Source: Chamaecyparis obtusa (lineage: Eukaryota > Streptophyta > Pinopsida > Cupressales > Cupressaceae). Taken from it: 64,000 nt of DNA. This document shows, one piece after another, positions 49,369 to 60,665 of the stretch. The stretch is taken from NCBI GenBank assembly GCA_027943335.1, contig BSBK01000967.1, positions 124,001 through 188,000 of the forward strand. Direction: 5' to 3'. Position 1 is the stretch's first letter. Every line of letters begins with the position of its first letter. A program made the position numbers and the translations under genes. The notes under the pieces were generated by a model. That model did no database searches. It worked only from the letters and a program-made list of their open reading frames with translations, and was not told where the DNA came from.

Positions 49369-51935
49369 ATGATGTCTATCTCGATTCGTGAGCATAGATT
49401 TGAGCACAGTTGACGGTACCAACGGCCATTGAAATGTAGACCTCCAATGAGTGCCTGAACCTCTTTGTTTTTGTCGATTCATGCATTTAATTCCAAAACA
49501 TTTGAATTTTTCATGGTAAAACCCTCTATTTTTCCTTTTTATTTTCCAAATAGCGCTTTTACACAGTTAAATAACGCTTTTACCCTTCAAGTTGCACTTC
49601 TGCATTTTTAACCAGTGCATCCGCATTTCGGAACAATGTGTTTACATGCTTGTTTTTGGCCCTAAACCACTTTGCTTTATCAAATAGCGCGTATGATGTT
49701 GATTTCACTTTTTCCAATTAGATTAGCACTTATGAATTTTAAAGTAGCGCTTTCAAATATTTTTAGCGCGTTTGCCTCAAGCAACGCTTTTGAGCAGTAG
49801 CACGTTTACACTTTTAAACAGCGTTTTTGCATTTTAGCGCTTTTAAAGCTGGAAATAGCACTTTCACCCTGCTAGGAAAAATTTTAAATTGTTGTAGTCA
49901 GTTGTCAACCTATTCAACATCTTCGATCAAATGTTTGGTTAAGGTAACGAACTTGATGTTATAGCGAGTCGTAAGATATCAGTATGAGTCAGTCATAATT
50001 TGAATGATGGATCGTCAATCTAGATTTAGATGATGGGTGATGATGAATTTTTTGTTCTATCTAAGTAGAAGCATGAAAATTGATTGTGGTTTTATATTTG
50101 TAAATGTTTGATTAACTTAGGATAATCCAAGTGATAACTAATTTCAAAACTGATGTGATTGAACTTGCTTTTTGCAGGCAGTGCTTAAGTCATTGGGTGT
50201 TCATGGTTTGTATCCTTTACCGATGAGTATGATTCAAGACTTGAGTGCAATTGATCATAGACATATCAGTCTGTGTGGTCTATCTTTCCTTCTGGCTCTT
50301 CCTTGATTCCGAGTGAATTGGGGTTTGATTACTGCTATGGCTGAGCGATGGCACTTAGACCATAACACCTTCCATTTGCCTATGGGTGAGATGACAATCA
50401 CCCTGGAGGATGTGTATCATATCCTTCGTTTGCTTACCAGAGGCGAGCTAGTTTATTATGATTATGTTTATGATGGGTCAGCATGTTGGTGGGTCTTTCT
50501 TGATTGGACCATTGGAGACGATCATATCCAGTGGGCATAGTTCCATTCTTTTCCAGTATTACCAGCAGTGTTAGGTGCTTTGATCAGTGGGTTCCTTCTT
50601 CCTGACAGACATGGTCATGGATTTGTAGTTGGCTGGGGTCCTATCCTTGAGGACTTGATGGCGCATCCTCGGAGATTTGATTGGGGTTCATGTGTATTAG
50701 CTCAGTTGTACCATGAGCTACATACAATGGTTTACAAACGATCTTCTACGCTCACTGCAGGAGCAATCTTGTTATAGCTTTGGACTTGAGAGCATATCCT
50801 GGTGACATGTCCTATCACAGCATGACAGCAAGATCCAGGTTGGCCATTCGCTTGGATGTATGAGGGTATGGTTATTCAAACCCATATGGGTAAGATGGAT
50901 TTCTGGCGTTGTGTCATTGATGATATGGATGTTGTAGTCTGGAGGCCATATGTTGGTTGTGAGGCTTGGCCTAAGGATGACTCTGAGTTACCTTATATGT
51001 TTTTCCCTCGATGGATGATTGGGTGTTCCACGTATATCATTGAGAGATTTTGATTCAAGAGAGTACTGCATCAGTATGGGCGAAGATAGGGTATGTCGCA
51101 AGGAGTAGTGATGTATGCTCGAGTACGGGCAGAGAGATCATTGTGAGGTCCCTGTGTAGGTTATGGCACAGCTGTCAGAGATATTTGAGACCTTGGATAT
51201 CTACCTTGGTCTATGCGAGAGCATGTGATGGATGCTGGGATCACAGAGGATTACGCTAAGTGGTTGCATCAGTACCCATTTCTAAGGTTTACTAATCTTG
51301 CTGAGAGAGTTCCATGTATTGATGAGCTGTCAAATGGTGATGGTGGTGATGCGGGGGATGATGTAGATGATGGGGATGATGGAGATGGTGGGAGAGGTGG
51401 GGGTAGGATTAGAGCACAATGCAAATGACGGGGTCGTCAGGCAGCCAGAGCAGGTAGGGTACAGATTCCAATGATTGTTGTTGCTCCTATCCCTCCTAGG
51501 GCTGATCATGTTAGAGGTGGTGCAGATAGAGCACTACATCATGTTGTTGTGGATCGAGCTATGAGACCAGATTGACATAGGGCTAGGTGACAAAGAGAGA
51601 TGGATGCATAGATTGCACAGGTTTTACTTGATCAGGCATAGGGTCCTCCTGCTCAGCAAGTGATACCTCCAGTTGTTCCACCGGCTTCCTCTTCTCAAGC
51701 ACCTGCTTCTACTTTGATGCCATCATCTTCTTCACATCCATCTTCTTCAAGTTTTGTTCCATCATTATCAGATCCATCTTCTTCCATTCCTTCTTCTTCC
51801 ATACCTCTACCACAGACTTCTGCAGCACAGGTTCCTGCACCAACTTTAGCATCAGATGTTATATCTCTTCAGTCTCAGATGTCCACGATGCAGTAGTAGG
51901 TTACTCAGCTGAGTTCCATGATGTAGACCTTTCTC
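49369..51935 (+). pseudogene. Plant mobile domain (PMD) gene, antisense to element 2, broken
   Basis: Exon 1 (from ATG 49369 or 49372) encodes a short peptide that shares FEHS.RYQRP with element 1 and has a TGA inside. Its donor has decayed to ATGAGT, where element 1 has GTAAGT. The acceptor TTTTTGCAG ends at 50177. Exon 2 carries the PMD signature VNWGLITAMAERWHLDHNTF and HLPMGEMTITLEDVYHIL (about 50310-50425). The domain continues with VVGWGPILEDLM (about 50625), LYHELHTMVYKRSSTLTAGA (about 50700) and WRPYVGCEAWP (about 50940). The tail is Asp/Gly-rich (51335-51400) and then Ser/Pro-rich (51660-51850). Several TAG and TGA codons and frameshifts (near 51050 and 51200) disable it. The end is lost where it meets pol. 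Related genes (MAIN, MAIL1) act in nuclear silencing pathways in Arabidopsis. Confidence 0.75.
49545..49875 (+). repeat. AGCGCTTTT motif cluster in the PMD intron of element 2
   Basis: About ten variants of TAGCGCTTTTAC, including AACGCTTTT, AGCGCGTTT and AGCGCTTTC, in 330 bp. The inverted complement, GTAAAAGCGCTA, fills the leader at 59195-59530. Relative to each transcription unit the motif reads in the same direction. Confidence 0.7.
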
Positions 51936-51951
51936 GTTGTGATGCTTCATA

Positions 51952-53490
51952 TTATGTTGTGTTATTGGTGCATGGAAATAGTAATTTATACGACTTTGGA
52001 ATTGTAGATCCTTGAGGAGTGATTAAGAGTATGCCTGCTCCTGATCCATGTTGGGTGTATGAACCATCAAAGTATAGTTGCCATGTCTTTGCCTCAACAT
52101 TCACAATCTCAGAATCTAGGAATTCTACTTGAATCGGATGATTATCTTGCAATGGTAATTCTGCTAGTTGGTCAACAATAACTTGTCCTTTGATAGATTT
52201 GCAGTCTATATACTCGATGTCAAATTCACTCAACACCATGACCCACTTGGCTAACCTTCCATTTAATGTTGTTTTGCTAAGTAGATACTTCAAAGGATCG
52301 ATCTTTACAATGAGTCTTATCTTATGAGATAGCATATAGTGACGTAGTTTTTGTGAAGCAAAAACCACAACCAAACATGCCCTTTTGATGAAAGTATAGT
52401 TTAACTCGTATTTGACCAGAGTTCTACTTATGTAATATATAGCCTTTTCTTTGCCTGATTCATCTTCTTGTGCCAAAAGTGCCCCCAATGAATGCTCTGT
52501 CGCTGAAATATATAGGATCAAGGGTTTGCCTCTTATTGGTGGCATCAAAGTTGGAGGATTCATGAGGTATTTCTTCAACATATTGAAAGCTTCTCCACAC
52601 TTCTCATCCCATTTGAAAACTGTATCTTTATGTAGAAGTTGGGTGAAGTTATGACATTTTTCCGCTAGTTGGGATATAAATCTTCGGATGGATTGGATTC
52701 TTCCTTTTAGTGATCTCATTTGGCTTATGTTTCTAGGTGCTTCCATCTCCATGATGGCTTTGACTTTAGCGGGATCTACCTCTATTCCTTTCACTGATAC
52801 AATGTAGCCTAGAAGCTTTCCTAATTGGACCCCAAATGCACACATTTTTGGATTGAACCTCACTTTGAATTGCTCTAATCTTTCAAAAAAATTCTCTAGA
52901 ATTGGTAGATGCTCCTCTCTTGAATGAGATTTTTCTAGTGTGTCATCTACATAGTCTTCCATGAACTTATGCATCATATCATGGAATATAGTGGTCATCA
53001 CTCTTTGATAGGTTGCTCTGACATTCTTCAAACCAAAAGGCATGACATTCCAGCAGAAAGTTCCCCATGCACACGTGAATGTTGTTTTATCCTGATCCTC
53101 AGGTACTATCTTTATTTGATTATAGCCGCTAAATCCATCCATGAGTGAGAACATAGAATGTCCTGCTGTTAGGTCCACAATGACGTCTATATTTGGAAGA
53201 GGAAAATCATCCTTAGGACACGCCAGGTTTAAGTCTCTGAAATCTGTGCAAATCTTGATGGACTTATCTGCTTTTGAAACCAACGCGATGTTTGAAATCC
53301 ATTGTGCATAATCAATGACCCTAATGAATCCCACTTTTAGCAATTTCTCCAATTCCACTTTTACTAGCAATGTTATATGCGGGTGCATCTTTCTTAGCTT
53401 TTGTTTGACTGGTTTAGCTCCTTCCTTGATATTTGGATGATGCATTATCATATTTGGATCTAAGCTCGACATATCATCATATGACCATGC
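51952..53490 (-). pseudogene. Reverse transcriptase and RNase H of element 2, 3'-truncated
   Basis: A 506-codon open reading covers most of RT: KQKLRKMHPHITLLVKVELE (about 53370), DFRDLNLACPKDDFPLPN (about 53220), MDGFSGYNQI (about 53140), WGTFCWNVMPFGLKN (about 53055), catalytic EDYVDDTL (about 52955), and RNase H with IYYISRTLVKYE (about 52425). A second RNase H-like domain starts WQLYFDGSYTQHGSGAGILL (about 52075) but ends after about 45 residues at 51952, within the domain. This stretch is the best-preserved pol segment in the window, but integrase is absent. Upstream the reading continues in pieces. Confidence 0.85.
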
Positions 53491-54242
53491 GAAGTTAATT
53501 TTTTTTTCCTTGAAGAATTTGATGAATTATTTTCTCTCTTCCTCAGATAAGGATGCCGCTAGGTGTATGATCTTTGGCTCAGATTCTAACCCAATGTTTA
53601 TCTTTTATGTAGGCTCGATCAAAATTGGAGATCTCTCTTCATAATGTTCAGGTAAAGCATCCAAACTTCCTTCCATAGGTGCCTCAATTGGGTTTTCACC
53701 TTCAGAAACATCTTTTATTTCTTTTTCTTTTCGATCTAATGCTGCCACCATGTGGTTTTCAACATTAGATTCTTTTTCTTTTTTTACTTTTTTTGTTTTT
53801 TTTCATTTTTAGGTGGATTGAAAGTTTGGATACTCCCCTTTATCATTTCCTCCTGATATTCCATAGTAGAAGAAGGTTCAACCGCATTGAGGTATTGGGA
53901 CACCACGTTGTCATTCAAAAAGGTTGGAAGGATAGCTGGTTCAATGGAATCCCATTCGATTAATTTTGGGTATATGAGGGTTAAGGGATCAAGGTTTTAG
54001 CCTGGTTCGATGGGGTTTAAGGATAAGACCTCATTTGACGGTTCATACATTATATCATTCAAGTCTATGACATGTGCCTCTTCCAAATGTTCTAATGAAG
54101 TAGGGTCAAAGTCTTCCTCACTAGAATCGTCGAAGGTTTATGTTGGATAAAAGTCTCGTGGATTAAATCTAGGGTTCGATTCATCCATATCAGGTCTCCA
54201 TGATGGTACGTAGGGTTTTCCTACCCATTGATTTACTTCAAT
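53491..54242 (-). pseudogene. Linker upstream of RT, element 2
   Basis: Reads in fragments on the minus strand as the acidic linker and RT N-terminus that correspond to 35990-36800 in element 1 (for example a SEEERK stretch near 53535). It includes a low-complexity Lys/Glu-rich tract near 53760-53810. Several stops and shifts. Confidence 0.5.
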
Positions 54243-55223
54243 TTATTGAATTTGGATGTTTTCTAAGACCACTTGGTTTGATCTTGAGGCTTGATTTTGG
54301 CTTGATTCTGCAATTGATTCTTTCCCTTTGCTAGGAGTGTAAGTATGAATGACATCAATACCTTTATTGTGACATGATTCATCAGACAATGTATCCCATT
54401 CCCATTTGTTACAATCTTCATCACTATGTGATTCCATTTGTAATATTTGATCATATACTTTAGGATAGTGCTTTTGAGTATACCCTTGTTCTAGGTAGCC
54501 TAATCCTTTCTTCTCTTTGCTATCTCTCCACGTCATTTCAATGGGTTTGATGAGTCGTTCATTTCTATTTCCCAAAGGTCCTTGTCCTTTGTATCCCATC
54601 TTTTGCATGATTTGAAATCATTTCCCATATTGATGTGTGGGAATGCTAATATTTTGGATATGTTTTTCTTGAGCACTTGATTCTTCATCTTTGTATAACC
54701 AATTTAGGATTTCATTGTCTTCCTCACTCATGGCGGAAGATGTGCTTGCTCTCACAAAATGATCATTATATTTATGGGGTAGATTAGGTGGTCTTCCAAA
54801 GGACTTAGGTGATAATGGTAAGTCCATCATGGATAGTGAATATTCACCTACTCCTTTTTTCTTGATTTTGCATTGTTGATCAAAATTTCTCATCATTTGA
54901 TCCATTTTCTGGTAATGAGCCTCCTTAGTGTATACTTGGACAGATTTGGTTTGATCTTCTTTCATCTTTTTGGGAACATTCTCCTCACTAACCTTCTCTT
55001 TTCCCTTAGTCGGTGTAGCTAGGTTAGTGGGTCTTGGGATGTCTTCAATAACAACTTCTTTTTCTACCTTTTCCTTTTCCTTCAATAATGGAATGTTTTT
55101 AGAACTTTTCCCTTGCTTCATTTGGTTATGTGTAGACCCCTCTACGTTATGTGGGACTAGAGTGTCATTGTTAGGCTTGATGTTGTTACAATACTGGAAT
55201 GGGTTTGAGTCCCCACTTACCAT
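54243..55223 (-). pseudogene. Protease-RT linker with G-patch-like motif, element 2
   Basis: Two open pieces (54618-55223 and 54243-54608) separated by a TGA. MQKMGYKGQGPLGNRNERLI (54550-54608) and KKGLGYLEQGY (about 54485-54515) resemble the G-patch-like segment of element 1. The rest is charged linker with EEDNEILNWLYKDEE (about 54690-54735), which element 1 also has (EEDEVVLAWLYKDE). Confidence 0.6.
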
Positions 55224-56333
55224 TATTTCCTACCCTAGATAAGGAAACTTTAGACATTGGTGGTAAGTAGAAGGTACGGCCTACATCTCATGGATCCACG
55301 ACCTCCCTAACAAAATATTGTAGGTCAACTTTAGGTCTAAGACTTGGCATATGGTCTCTTTTTACATAGGACCAACTCTGATAGGGAGTATTATGACCCC
55401 TGTTGACACTCATTCTTCATCATCATAGGCCTTGATCGTTATTTTTTTCTTTGAATCAATAACCTCCTCAAAAAATCCTAGGGCTTTCACCAAGTTTAGA
55501 GTACAAATGTTCAAGCCGGCTCCTCCATCGATAAGCACTATTTTCACTCTATGTTTGTGAATGAGAACTTCTATGTGCAACGATAAATTTTGCGGGTGGT
55601 TTAGTGACATATCATCTTCTTCAGAAAATGATAAGCAATGAGGAGAAATGAGATGTCCCACCATATTTTGAAATTTGTCCACATCTAAGTGTAGTGGCAC
55701 ATTGGTTTCCACTAAAGCTTTCTCTAGAATTTCCTTGTGCGTAGGTGATAATTTGAGCAATTCTAGGATTGAAATTTGAGCAAGGGTCCTTTGTAATTGA
55801 TCTACCAAGTTATATTGCTTCAAAGATGAAGATGTGTTTTGGTTGGGTAGAACAATTCTTGGATCATTTCCAAGTAGAGTGATTTTAGACGCTTGCCCCC
55901 TAGTGACAACGTTAGATGATGCTTCTTTTGGTTTCTCTTTTACCACGATAACATTTATGGTGTTGTCCTTTTCACTTAGAGTATTGATTATGTTATCATA
56001 GGTGTGAGCAAAGTTCACCTTCTCATTACCTCTTTTTTTATTTTGGTTGGTATTAGATGATTCACCCTTCTCATGATTTAGAAATGGGTTCTTGAAGGCC
56101 GTGTGATCCTCATTATTTTGAGGTCCTTCAATTTTGATCGTTCCATCATCTATTAAGTCTTGCACTAGGTGTTTCAACTTCATGCATTCCTTAGTTTTGT
56201 GACCCTTATTTCGATGATAGTCACAATGATGAGCATCATTCCACCAATTAGGTTTAACTTGAGGCTCATAAGATCTCAAATCAAGTAATGTGATAATATT
56301 ATTAGCAACCAAGGTTCTTAATGCATTTTCCAA
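55224..56333 (-). pseudogene. Zinc knuckle, linker and aspartic protease of element 2
   Basis: The 307-codon reading (55410-56333) begins with the end of gag, including CDYHRNKGHKTKECMKL (about 56175-56225), a CX3HX4HX4C knuckle. It then runs through an Asn/Lys-rich linker into the protease with IVLIDGGAGLNICTLNL (about 55500-55550). The protease continues in broken form to about 55224. Stops near 55408 and 55365 interrupt it. It would process the polyprotein. Confidence 0.75.
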
Positions 56334-56507
56334 AGGTTCACCTAGAAAGGTGAATTTTCTCTTTTGATATGTGGAGAAAAAGGGTTTGGGCTTATTCCCA
56401 TTGGCATTATTAAAAGGATTATTATTAGAATTGTTGTTGGGATTGTTGGAATTGTTGTTGGAATTATTATTGGAATTAAAGGGAGGTTTATTCGTTTGAT
56501 TTACATT

Positions 56508-57764
56508 TTATGAAGAATTAGCTCCACTTGATAAGTTAAAAGGAGTAGCCTTTAAGTTGTGGGCCTCCACAACTCCATCATTGACAAGATTTTTGTTATT
56601 ATTCTTCAACTGTAGCTTAGGTTTGTCATTTTGATTATTGGCTCCTCGATTATTAATATAATTAGATACATAATGGCTATTGTTGGTGTTGGTGTTGGTG
56701 TTCGATTTATTGTCTTTGAACAATTTTATCTCTCCTCTCTTTACTAATACATCTTCAATTTTAATCCCATTTTCAATAAGTTTTTCAAATGTAGGAGGAC
56801 ATTGGAGTTGGAGTCGATAATTCATTTCCATGTTCAAATTGTTCATGAATATCTCCATCTTCTCCTTCTCGAGCATGCTTCGTGGGTACCTTGCAAAAAC
56901 GGTCCTCCACCTTTGTAGGAATCCTAGGAAGGATTCACCATATTTCTATTTAGTATCACATAACTTTAGCATGATAATCTCATGCTCGATATTATAGGAG
57001 TAGTGGGTCACAAACTTAGAAGCTAATTCCTCAAAAGTCTTAATTCCTTATGGGATTTTAGAGAACCATTACATGGAAGGACCTCCCAAACTCCTAGGAA
57101 AAAGTCTCATTAGGTACGTAGTGTTGTGCATTAACTCAATACTTAGGGCACAGAATTCTCAAAGATGATTATGTGGGTCTGTCTTACCCATATATTTATC
57201 ATATTTAGGAAAAATGGTATTGAAAGGAAAAGGTACCATGACTAAGCTTTTATCGAAGGGGAATGGGCACAAGGCCTCAATAGAAAAGGGCTTAGGTTCA
57301 GCGGTCTTTTTCATTAAATCAATTTGTTCTCGGAACATCTTTAATTGTTTGGTCATAACACTCATTGGATTATCTTCTTCTTGATTCTTCTTAAGTTGTT
57401 CTATATCATAGTCACGAGGGATCTTTACCCCTGCTTGGGCTAGATTTAGGAAAAACTTCTCTCTATCCCTATCTATCAATTTATCCATGACCTCAAGAAA
57501 TTTTGAGTCTTGGGCCGCTCTCTCAACTTTTTCTTCAAGCATTTCCTTAGGACCTTGATTAGCATTATTGATGTTACCATTATAAAATGTGGAGTTTTGA
57601 TCCATATTGTCAATTCTTTCTTCAAATAAATTTGGGAGAATATCCCCTTAATCGTGATCGTTGAAGAGACTTTGGTATTCAAATCCATAGACCTTGTTAG
57701 CAATGCAAGTGCTATCTCCTTGTAAAGATTGTTTAAGTGTGTGAGAACGTGTAGAAACCGGCAT
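56508..57764 (-). pseudogene. Gag of element 2, broken
   Basis: Homologous reading starts at an ATG at 57764 (MPVSTRSHTLKQ), similar to the MVETRASSQ start of element 1. A stop near 57650 precedes the open piece at 57159-57605: MTKQLKMFREQIDLMKK coiled coil, EALCPFPFDKSLVMVPFPF and FPKYDKYMGKTDPHNH. The core gag domain continues to about 56900 with stops that fit CGA-to-TGA and CAA/CAG changes. The next open piece (56508-56876) is Asn-rich. It is the same gag type as element 1. Confidence 0.75.
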
Positions 57765-59604
57765 CCAACAAGGTTTGATTCAAATTGATCCTTTGATTTG
57801 GTAATTGTTGATTTAAATGAGGAGATTAAAAATGTAAGATGAGCTTTGCAATGGATATCTCTCACTTGTCTTATGTATTTGCAAACACAACAAACACGCA
57901 TACACTTGTTTCTTTTTACCCACTACACAATAAGTGTTTGATTTTGAAAGAACGTTATCATGGGTTCTGCACAAAAAAGATACTTCAAGCAATCTACCTT
58001 AGCTCAAGATTGGTTTGTAAACATGGCTCTACGAGGTAGTCTTTGTTAAGTTAACAAGGTTTTTAATCAACATTCCATTCAAAATGGATGTTAAACTTTC
58101 ACCCTCCAAGTATATTAGGAGGCTTCCCACCACCGGTATGTCGGAGTTTTGCACAATCCCGTAGGGCTACTCGAGGAAGTTTAAAATTTTAACACCCTTT
58201 TGTCACACACCCCATTAAGGATGCATGCATTTCATTTTATAGTGGGTTGGATGATCACGACAAAGGCGAGTGTATCCCACTTTGGGTTGTCCCTCTCACC
58301 GGCCCTTTTAAGGCAAAACTCGAGAGGCGAGCCGAACTAAAGATCTAGCATGTTCATGGGAAAGCAAAAAAATGGACTTAAGAGATAGTTTTTGGAAATT
58401 TGATTCACCAAAAGGTGAAGAGCATATCCCTAGCTATTTCTCAATTCCCCAAACACCATTAACGATGTTCAATTACCAACCCACTAACTAGTGAGAATCG
58501 AGTATTGCTACTCTTTTCTACAAACAAGGGTTTATTTGATTATGTGCTTGATTTCCTTAACCTTTCTTCTTAATCAAAGAGTTTAACACTTTTGGCATTT
58601 TGATTCACTAATAAAAGTGAAGAGCATAGGCCTAATGTTAAACTTCCTCAAAAAAAGATAGGCTATTTTTAATTGCTAGATTTTGAAAACACCAAAGCCA
58701 CAATTTAAATACAAAAATGACAAAGTTTTAAGGCTTACCTTTTCCTTGTAGCTAGCAAAGGCTAGGGGCATTTTTGAGTGATTTTCATGTTTTAATGCTT
58801 ACCTTGGCAATCGTTCCTTTCCAATGTGCTTTTCTTCCAACAAGTTAGTCAACACAAATATCCAAAGTGAAGAAAGCAAGATAGAATTTGAAAATAAGGC
58901 CTTATTTGTCAAATTTAAACAAAAACTCGATTAAGGTGAATAGATCCAATTTAATGATACAAAATTTGCCTTATATGATTTTACAACTTTTAGATAATGT
59001 TCGTATACCTTAGTCTCTTGCTGCGAATCTTCCAAAACAAGTTTAATATGAGCAATGTTCTCCTCTTTGATTTTCCTTGTTAAAGCTTTGCCTTCTTGAT
59101 TGAATCTGCTCTCTGGTTTTTTTACTTTTTTGTGATCAGTCATCCTGCAGAGACATGGAAATCATTTTCTGACAGTCAGTTTATGAAAATTTGCAATTTA
59201 CTCAAAAACGTTGTAGAAATGATTAAACGTGCTATTTAACTTCTTAAAAGCGTTGCAGATTGGATTAAAAGCGCTATTTTAACTTTCAAAAGTGTAGAAA
59301 GAGAGAGTAAAAGCGCTAAACAATTAAGCAAAGGCATCTGAAAATGAGCAAAAGCGCTGGAGAATGAGGCAAATGTGCTCGGTAGTCAAGGATACGCGCT
59401 GATAGAAATTTAGACAGAAGTAAAAAAGAATCGAAAGTGTTGTTTCTCTGTGCAAAAGCACACAAATTTATCATGGAAGCGCTGAAACAATGCTCAGAAG
59501 TGTTGTTTAACTGCTCAAAAGCATTTTCACTACAAAACCAAGAGTTAAAGATGCAAAAATTTGAACAAATATGAAGATTATGAGATTCTGAGAAAGTGAA
59601 GCTT
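57765..59604 (-). other. Leader of element 2
   Basis: 1.8 kb between PBS and gag. A 70-codon frame at 58931-59143 (minus) begins MTDHKKVKKPESRFN and is Lys/Glu-rich; it might be a short leader peptide but has no counterpart seen in element 1. Otherwise non-coding, with TGTGAAGAGCATA.CC-type repeats near 58420 and 58615. Confidence 0.4.
59195..59530 (-). repeat. AAAAGCGCT motif cluster, leader of element 2
   Basis: About ten variants of GTAAAAGCGCTA (AAAAGCGTTGC, AAAGTGTAG, GAAGCGCTGA and others) in 335 bp near the 5' LTR. It is complementary to the cluster in the PMD intron at 49545-49875. Confidence 0.7.
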
Positions 59605-59607
59605 AAA

Positions 59608-59625
59608 GCCCCGCGGTGGGTGTCA
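59608..59625 (-). other. Primer binding site of element 2, tRNA-Lys type
   Basis: The minus strand reads TGACACCCACCGCGGGGC, three bases from the LTR. It has the same tRNA-Lys match as in element 1 with other single changes. Confidence 0.7.
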
Positions 59626-59628
59626 TTT

Positions 59629-60522
59629 TGTGTACGAGAATTTGTATGTTCATAGGGTTAGTATTGTCAATAAATCAAATAGAAACTAAATTACCATAAT
59701 ATAGCAAATCTATTTAGCAAATAAAGAACAATTAAGCTCTATATGGCTCTCTAACTAGGAATGTTAATGTTGAAGCTCTCAGCAAGCCTCCATTAATGAC
59801 AGTCCTAGAATGAGAAATGATCTGATAAGCAAGCTAAATAATTCAATTCCAAATAGAAATGCTCAAATTAACTTCTAAATAGTCTTTCTAGCTATAATTC
59901 TCAAGAGGTTAGATGTAATTCTCAAATTTGTGGATGATTTATGAGTGAATTTAGCCTTGCTTTTATAAGATTTGGCAAGGATATGGGGTGTGGTAGAGTT
60001 GATCATGATTAGGCTTGAGTTGAGTTTTTGGTTCCACCCTTTGAAGACAATGTAAATATTATGTCCTCAAAGCTTGGGACAAAAAGACAAGATGAAGGGA
60101 CAAGATGCTCTTTTAATTTGAGTGATTGAGATTGAATTTAGCTTGATCCATGTGAACTCTTTTCTTAAATCCTATTGGTTGAAGTTTTTTCCTCCCATGT
60201 GGTGTTGAGAGAAATTAGGATTTAATCAATTGATTTTAATTCATTTATTTAGCTAAGTGCACCCCTTGAATGGGTTGATTTGATTTAATTCAAACTATAT
60301 AATTAATTGGATTAATTGCACATTGATTTAATTTATCATGATTTGATGCATTTTAATTGATCTTTTGGCTCTTGATTTTTAATTAAATTGAATTAAAGCT
60401 TGATTTTAACTTTGATTGGCTAAATACTTGTTTTGATTCAATTGCTTTGATTTTCCTTAGTTTTGCCTTGATTAATCTTGATTTCTCAATAAAATGATCT
60501 TGTCCACTTTTTGGTCATTACA
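59629..60522 (-). repeat. 5' LTR of element 2
   Basis: 894 bp, from TGTGTACGAG to GGTCATTACA on the plus strand. Confidence 0.85.
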
Positions 60523-60527
60523 CCAAC
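60523..60527. repeat. Target site duplication of element 2, right
   Basis: CCAAC, identical to 47813-47817. Confidence 0.8.
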
Positions 60528-60665
60528 AAAAGGTGTTGCAGAAGAGGTTACAATCACTGAAGAAAGAGGATAACATTATCTAAGTTGTTACCGACAAAAG
60601 ATGTTGCAACAAAGATTACAATTATTGAAGAAGTGAAGCAATGTCGCACTAATAAAAAAGATGTT
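60523..60665 (+). repeat. Tandem repeat interrupted by element 2
   Basis: Unit 1 (47806-47817 continuing at 60528) reads GTTGTTACCAAC then AAAAGGTGTTGCAG. Unit 2 (from about 60583) reads GTTGTTACCGACAAAAGATG followed by TTGCAAC. Unit 2 therefore shows what the target looked like before insertion. Unit length is about 68 bp. Confidence 0.6.

Larger units (their letters stand above)
47818..60522 (-). mobile_element. Element 2: Tat-like Ty3/gypsy retrotransposon with PMD gene, integrase lost
   Basis: 12.7-kb minus-strand element related to element 1. It has 894-bp LTRs, tRNA-Lys-type PBS, 1.8-kb leader, gag, protease, G-patch-like linker, RT and RNase H. The pol reading stops inside the second RNase H at 51952 and directly abuts the tail of the plus-strand PMD gene, so integrase and the spacer are missing. 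LTR differences number about 32 of 894 by eye (about 96% identity), making it younger than element 1 by this measure. Confidence 0.85.
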
